Below are positions 61,501 to 64,000 of a DNA stretch of 64,000 nucleotides, in pieces. A program made the position numbers and the translations under genes. How positions within the stretch are numbered: position 1 is the first letter of the stretch; each line of letters opens with the position of its first letter. Location of the stretch: NCBI GenBank assembly GCA_016713005.1, contig JADJPY010000016.1, forward strand, positions 1-64,000. The letters run 5' to 3'. The notes under the pieces were generated by a model. That model was given only the letters and a program-made list of their open reading frames with translations, was not told the origin of the DNA and did not search any database. Source of the stretch: Ramlibacter sp. (GTDB taxonomy: Bacteria > Pseudomonadota > Gammaproteobacteria > Burkholderiales > Burkholderiaceae_C).

Positions 61501-63830
61501 GCCATGTTGATGGCCTCGTTGCTGACTTCGATGTAGTCGGTGGCAGAGATGACTGCACCGCTGCCCATCGCCAGGGTACCGGTGACGATGTCTCCGGTGA
61601 TGTAAACCTCGTAGCCTTCGATAGTGCCGCTGTTGAAGGCCAGCACTTCAGGCGCGTCGATATCGATGGTGCCGCCCGAACCAGTCGTTATCCAGGTGTT
61701 GTCGCCGTTCAGGCCGGCGGCACCGTCATTCGCGGAGGCAGTCGCACCGTTTTGCACCCCCGCAAAGCCGCCCGCGCCGCCCAGACCCGCGGCTCCAATC
61801 GCCCCGCCAACGGAGCGGATAACGCCACCGGAAATCTGGAAAGTACTTCCCGGGCCATTCATTCCGTAGATGGTGACTGTTCCGCCATCGCCGCCATAGC
61901 CGCCCACGCCGCCCATGCCGCCGTCGCCGCCATCGCCCGGCGCAAGGTTATAGAAGCCCTCTGCAAAGTCGCCCGACCCACCCATGCCACCGTTGCCGCC
62001 ATTGCCGCCCACGCCGCCCACGCCGCCCACAGACTCCACGATGCCATTGATCACCAGGTGCTTGGCTTGCAGCAGGATGTTGCCCCCATTGCCACCAGTG
62101 CCGCCCGCACCACCATCCGCACCGCCCTCGCCCGCGTCACCCGGCGAAGGATTCAGCGCGTCAAACCCAGGGTTGCCTGCAAATCCGTTGCTGCCGTTGC
62201 CGCCCATCCCTCCGTACGACCCAATGGTGGCGGTGGCCGGCAGCGTCAGCGTGCCTGTGTTGGCGGTGAGTTCGACATAGCCACCGGAGCCGCCAGTCCC
62301 GCCAGAGAGCACATCAAGCCAACCCTGGGCAACCGCATTGCCGCCCTTGCCGCCACGCGAATAGATCTGCACATTGCCGCCGATGACAATGTCGGTGTCG
62401 GCGTAGAGATCGATATCGCCTCCGTTGCTGCCGGTCCTCCCGGAGCCACTGAGGCCAGTACCGCCCTTGCCCCCGGTGGAGCCAATCAACATTCCACTGG
62501 CAATGTTGATGCTGCCTCCGTTGGACCTCACACTGATCGCACCGCCAGTCTCGTTGCTTGGCCGGATCCCTTCGCCGTCATCGTCTTGCCCAATTGATTG
62601 CAGGTTACCGTTGATGTGCGAGTGCCCAGTGCCTCCGGACTGGCCCGCTTCAATGGTGATGTCACCACCATAGTTGGCGAAGATGTTGCCGCCCACCGTG
62701 ACGTTGGTCTTTGCGTACAGGAACACAGAGCCGCCATCTGAGGTGATGTTGGCCGTGGTGACGCTGCCGTTCTGCGAATTAGCGTACACGTCGCCCCACG
62801 ATGTGGTGCTGCCCATCACGATGTTGCCACCGGATGCGCCGGCCATCAGGGTGACGGAGCCTGCATCGGAAATGGAGCCGGAGACGAGGCCACCGCTTGC
62901 AGCGCTCATCGATACCTCGGCGCCGTTGGCCAACAGGCTGCCATTCAGGTTGATGCCGTCGGTCGCCGTGATGTCCACGTTGTACCCGTACGATGTGAAC
63001 ATCGCGCCCGCCGCCGAAGAGACGCTCCCGCCGGAGATGTCGAGATCGCCATGCGCGGTGATGGACACCCCGCTGCCAAAGTGGATAGGGCCGTAGCCGG
63101 ACTGGCCGGTGATGGAGACGTATCCCGCCTCGATGGACCCGCTGTTGAAGGTCAGTCCCTCGGCGGCGTCGATGCTCACGCTGCCTCGAGAGCCTTCATA
63201 CCCTGTGCCTCCGTCGCTCCCGTCAAAACCAGCCGATGCGCTGCCCAGAGTCGATCCGTTCGGATTGCCAGCCGCCCCGCCGAAACCTTTTGAGCCTGCG
63301 GTGCCCGCTGCGCCGCCAGCAGAGCGAATGGTGGCACCGTTGACCGTGAAGACCGGAGACGCATTGATCGTCTCCACTTCAACCAGGCCGCCGTTTCCGC
63401 CATTGCCTGCGGCACCGCCATTGCCGCCGAAACCGCCACCGCTCTCCGGGAAATTGATGGAAACCATGTCGGTGGCGCCATCTCCGCCCATGCCGCCGTT
63501 GGCGCCGTTGCCGCCACTTCCGCCAGCACCCCCTACGGATTCAATCGAACCCTGCAACGTCAGGTTGTTGGCCCGGACGACGACCCATCCGCCATTGCCA
63601 CCTTGCCCGCCCGATCCGCTATCGCCACCGTCCTGGCCCCATCCGCTGGGCTGCGATGGCAGCATGGCATCCAGACCGTCAGGGCCCATGACGCCGGAGC
63701 TGCCGTTACCCCCAGCGCCGCCGTATGAACCAATCGTTGCAGAAGACGGCAAGGTCAGGGCGCCTTGCGCCTGCACGGTCACGGTGCCACCGTCACCACC
63801 CCATCCACCGTGCTGGAACCAGGTTGCGGG
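55503..63830 (-). CDS. Giant filamentous-haemagglutinin-like exoprotein, middle part (frame 2)
   Basis: About 2,775 residues continuing the same protein. The upstream half (about 61600-63800) has long glycine-rich stretches of the type GGxGGNGxNGGMGG between beta-helix strands (TIGSYGGAGGNGSSG, SVGGVGGVGGNGGNGGMGG), organised in a 1.5-kb tandem duplication. The downstream half is ordinary Ser/Thr/Gly beta-helix with GNW modules near 58040 and 55540. The frame ends at the TGA at 55503-55505 only because of a slip at the G4 run 55525-55528: adding one base restores GNWTRGTPTASQDVVISRGS into the next part. The frame formally stays open to 63890, but homology moves to another frame near 63820-63832. 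Confidence 0.82.
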   Translation of the reverse strand, partial: PATWFQHGGWGGDGGTVTVQAQGALTLPSSATIGSYGGAGGNGSSGVMGPDGLDAMLPSQPSGWGQDGGDSGSGGQGGNGGWVVVRANNLTLQGSIESVGGAGGSGGNGANGGMGGDGATDMVSINFPESGGGFGGNGGAAGNGGNGGLVEVETINASPVFTVNGATIRSAGGAAGTAGSKGFGGAAGNPNGSTLGSASAGFDGSDGGTGYEGSRGSVSIDAAEGLTFNSGSIEAGYVSITGQSGYGPIHFGSGVSITAHGDLDISGGSVSSAAGAMFTSYGYNVDITATDGINLNGSLLANGAEVSMSAASGGLVSGSISDAGSVTLMAGASGGNIVMGSTTSWGDVYANSQNGSVTTANITSDGGSVFLYAKTNVTVGGNIFANYGGDITIEAGQSGGTGHSHINGNLQSIGQDDDGEGIRPSNETGGAISVRSNGGSINIASGMLIGSTGGKGGTGLSGSGRTGSNGGDIDLYADTDIVIGGNVQIYSRGGKGGNAVAQGWLDVLSGGTGGSGGYVELTANTGTLTLPATATIGSYGGMGGNGSNGFAGNPGFDALNPSPGDAGEGGADGGAGGTGGNGGNILLQAKHLVINGIVESVGGVGGVGGNGGNGGMGGSGDFAEGFYNLAPGDGGDGGMGGVGGYGGDGGTVTIYGMNGPGSTFQISGGVIRSVGGAIGAAGLGGAGGFAGVQNGATASANDGAAGLNGDNTWITTGSGGTIDIDAPEVLAFNSGTIEGYEVYITGDIVTGTLAMGSGAVISATDYIEVSNEAINMANGSQMAVTGSGASIDLISESQITLAQLTATGGGGSIFVAAPVIVGAVGYAGTHVSADKAQFGNGFGYLADVGTQALPIKVDLTSTADALRVHGDHNVWVSSAADLSLSAVTVEVPTAQTGTINISSGGTLTQFTGSTGNLDVGDVGIKLTGASGVEVSSDGHVNAAGSGHVEISSSAGHVNVFGEVTSESGNIMLTTSAAGSSVAVYGGAMVNAASGKALVSAPIFSVIDSGVAGTLSSGYTGAGPGVVITTDVLGIFTGIVDAGAGGTAALMPLTATNDIHVLSTVAGTANTLEVTTANIEQFRGGALQLGNASLNGGDVVFKTNVAPVTGPQTFAVYGDDVYQEGSTGYLKLTGGLMAKAKGDVSFNEPGNEIPLVAGETTESGGFFRVSSDTDLTVGTVAGVTGINTASEATIEVSSGANLVIAADVRAGGGTPDSTVYLRGATVTVNGPATVAAGDLGISIMTDDLTLNGTLDAGGRAMTFLALTDGRNVEIGGASAGKLAIDSTELTHITNYTDFFLEGEGGQMFQDVHFAGTSNLGAANLYINVMGNVTQTGAGVITAGNLSVTAASANLSTATNLFGGSVSADVSNGSNGTFWLKNNGNILIDSGANAISAVDSAGGVSLESVTGNIVSPSNLDIQVAAGNSGVVFSGVGVGSASFPVNINTTGSLWVASTGAASAGDIHVNSTGTLKLESINTDGTAQDVRIGNMLVGASGLELTGAGGFATNDNITLGSSSGITLANTGTMVAAKFLLLAGDNTTDAGVSVVSAASPHLVASDTLKIVSHGDIGSFANAVVFDANAIDISTANADTGGSIYLKSTQDVATSFGSIATPVGSQIVRVTAPNVLIDTNLSGDDDFRLAALAGGTLVIDKAGAGVTLSGSGTFTLSGGSGLLINDDLTVQATASLAGGGGAMSVATGRGVTAQADTTFSDLSITSGASLVVGVGGSATVTGSLSNSGLVNVVSGNVTTFNANDNNGTMFIAAGRTLAIQSGAFNNASSGTISGSGTISVPTLNNLGTLTPGGGSAIGTLTVAGNLDLQSSSVLDFEWANGSPDRINVSGNLALGGTARVKESGTPFIAGGTGFDAIAFTGNLTNSFASVVSLDADITAYTAQPTGGSNAIIQLNATGVTNNWTKDTNAGELWNNTANWSRGHVPNADEDVVINVGNAPTINVSGGTFSALSLTLNETLTTTSGGNLFVGNGDLTAGSDAVVSMTGGQLSGGGDFHFNSGSLLKMQGGAVAGSGTIYLNSGSTANIEPSSTAVLNRNMINDSTINVGYQFNIGAGKTLTNNGFIVLTADPSFGIGGAGLLDNASGGTINLANSGSATAQITALLDNSGTINVNNRNLSITGGGSSDGTIIISSGKSLFLQNSFNSSGLIENNAGTLHLNPASSNSVVIGGVYSEPSSDGTINVAGGSTSGDSVFNTSINTANLLQSNGTIKGSGDITAGTFNHTGGHIDGGVGTTLTTTGLVTYSGVNNISNRNWSILGGFDLVGGQLGIAAGTTVTNELGSTLNLNASYLGVLDTITGAGTLANAGTMRQNFTSTNTGESMVIGTAVFDNSGTVEIASATDIRALVINSAGTHTGAFNIGAGQEMRFGGSVTRDFNVGSSISNSGTLSLNGGTNTFSGTFTSPGVLNLGSASLNFSTGGIVSLGTFNMNNGAFSVLAGADPVTVTGAATLNGTLADSAGVFTIANTATASVSTGLDVGARTLRNEGTFNLNSGAILMLDGNNSIFQNAGTFNQNGSSTVQDFFGAHAGVSTLSNESGGVYNFNSTETNGVESVVNNAAGSKLFINSGQFKASSGLTQDGTITIGGGTTLVAGAGLGITNDGLIAGAGAINVGNQVFTNNGTLQPGGAGAVGTLTVNSSNATGFVNSATGVIDIDVASAASYDKIVATGTNANVALGTVNVLELSPVLEVGNNLDVVQYTGASTNFIGTLSAPMDVGMTSTPTANALRLSVTSVTNNWNSDVDGSWSTAGNWTRGTPRPARTW

Positions 63831-64000
63831 TGATCGCCGTGGAGTCGCCGCCAGCGCCACCCTTGGAAAAGATTTGCGCGTTGGTTCCAATCACCATGTC
63901 GGTACCGGCCGCCAGGTAAATCGTGCCCCCGTTGCCGCCGCTGGATGCCTGCGAATCACCCGTGCCGGTGAAGCCTGCGCCGCCGATGGACGCAATCGTC
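61627..64000 (-). repeat. 1.51-kb tandem duplication in the glycine-rich part of the adhesin
   Basis: Matching landmarks recur at a constant offset. TIGSYGG is encoded at about 63721 and 62212, and LTFNSGSIE / LAFNSGTIE at about 63139 and 61627, both about 1,510 bases apart. NAQIFSKGGAGG (upstream, near 63850) pairs with NVQIYSRGGKGG (near 62345). The copies have diverged in sequence but keep order and length. Confidence 0.75.
63830..64000 (-). CDS. Giant filamentous-haemagglutinin-like exoprotein, N-proximal fragment (frame 1), runs off window
   Basis: The last 170 bases read on the minus strand as TIASIGGAGFTGTGDSQASS, then GGNGGTIYLAAGTDMVIGTN and AQIFSKGGAGGDSTAITRN, without a stop. This matches the equivalent segment of the next module (YADTDIVIGGNVQIYSRGGK) and so belongs to the same gene. 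Near 63820-63832 the homology shifts frame. The signal peptide and any haemagglutination-activity (TPS) domain lie beyond 64000. Confidence 0.75.

Noticed and set aside
49130..63900. Regularly recurring GCCGCC/GTTGCC short repeats, considered as a CRISPR array or satellite
   Set aside because: Repeat units vary in length and sequence, are protein-coding in one frame and have no unique spacers; they are codon-level echoes of adhesin strands.

Overview
The window is high-G+C DNA that is almost completely coding. It most likely comes from a betaproteobacterium of the order Burkholderiales, family Comamonadaceae. That rests on gene content and order (selO-msrB-yciB-bolA-ppiC, then purL divergent from map-glnD), protein features and a dispersed palindromic repeat of a kind I associate with this family; no database search was possible. 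No gene-free stretch exceeds 300 bases.

Layout. 1-3942 (-) is hrpA, broken by many small frameshifts and running off the left edge. 3990-8516 carries argA, a YbjN-like protein, a metallo-beta-lactamase-fold lipoprotein and an O6-alkylguanine-DNA alkyltransferase. 8574-27524 (all -) is a large acyl-CoA catabolic block: two short-chain dehydrogenases, a GST-like protein, an AidB-like acyl-CoA dehydrogenase, a zinc-free MDR oxidoreductase, a hot-dog thioesterase, a second acyl-CoA dehydrogenase, a thiolase, a FadB/FadJ-type bifunctional enzyme, a complete LIV-type ABC importer (livF-G-M-H-K) and an acyl-CoA ligase. Together they could import an acid, activate it and oxidise it. A palindromic operator candidate overlaps a good promoter in front of the fad genes. 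27675-31196 (+) is the housekeeping run selO-msrB-yciB-bolA-ppiC. 31219-33736 (-) holds an acetyltransferase-like membrane protein, a small secreted protein and a 3-hydroxybenzoate 6-hydroxylase-like flavoprotein. 33954-35531 (+) is an unusual glycosyltransferase-HAD phosphatase fusion. 35559-39623 (-) is purL. map and glnD follow on +. A TPP riboswitch then precedes a TonB-dependent receptor, followed by tRNA-Asn and a bidirectional terminator.

45709-64000 (-) is one giant modular surface exoprotein of the filamentous-haemagglutinin type. More than 6,000 residues lie in the window, its N-terminus is off the right edge, and it is broken by two frameshifts.

The most unusual signal is a dispersed element of about 54 bp that ends in a GCTAT...ATAGC palindrome. 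Eight copies lie in this window. All are inside reading frames, or supply a start codon, in both orientations and several frames, without breaking the host gene. They occur in fadE, selO, the DUF1624 gene, purL, the TonB receptor signal peptide, the giant adhesin (twice) and the ogt start. This resembles the protein-coding palindromic elements of Rickettsia more than ordinary intergenic REP sequences.
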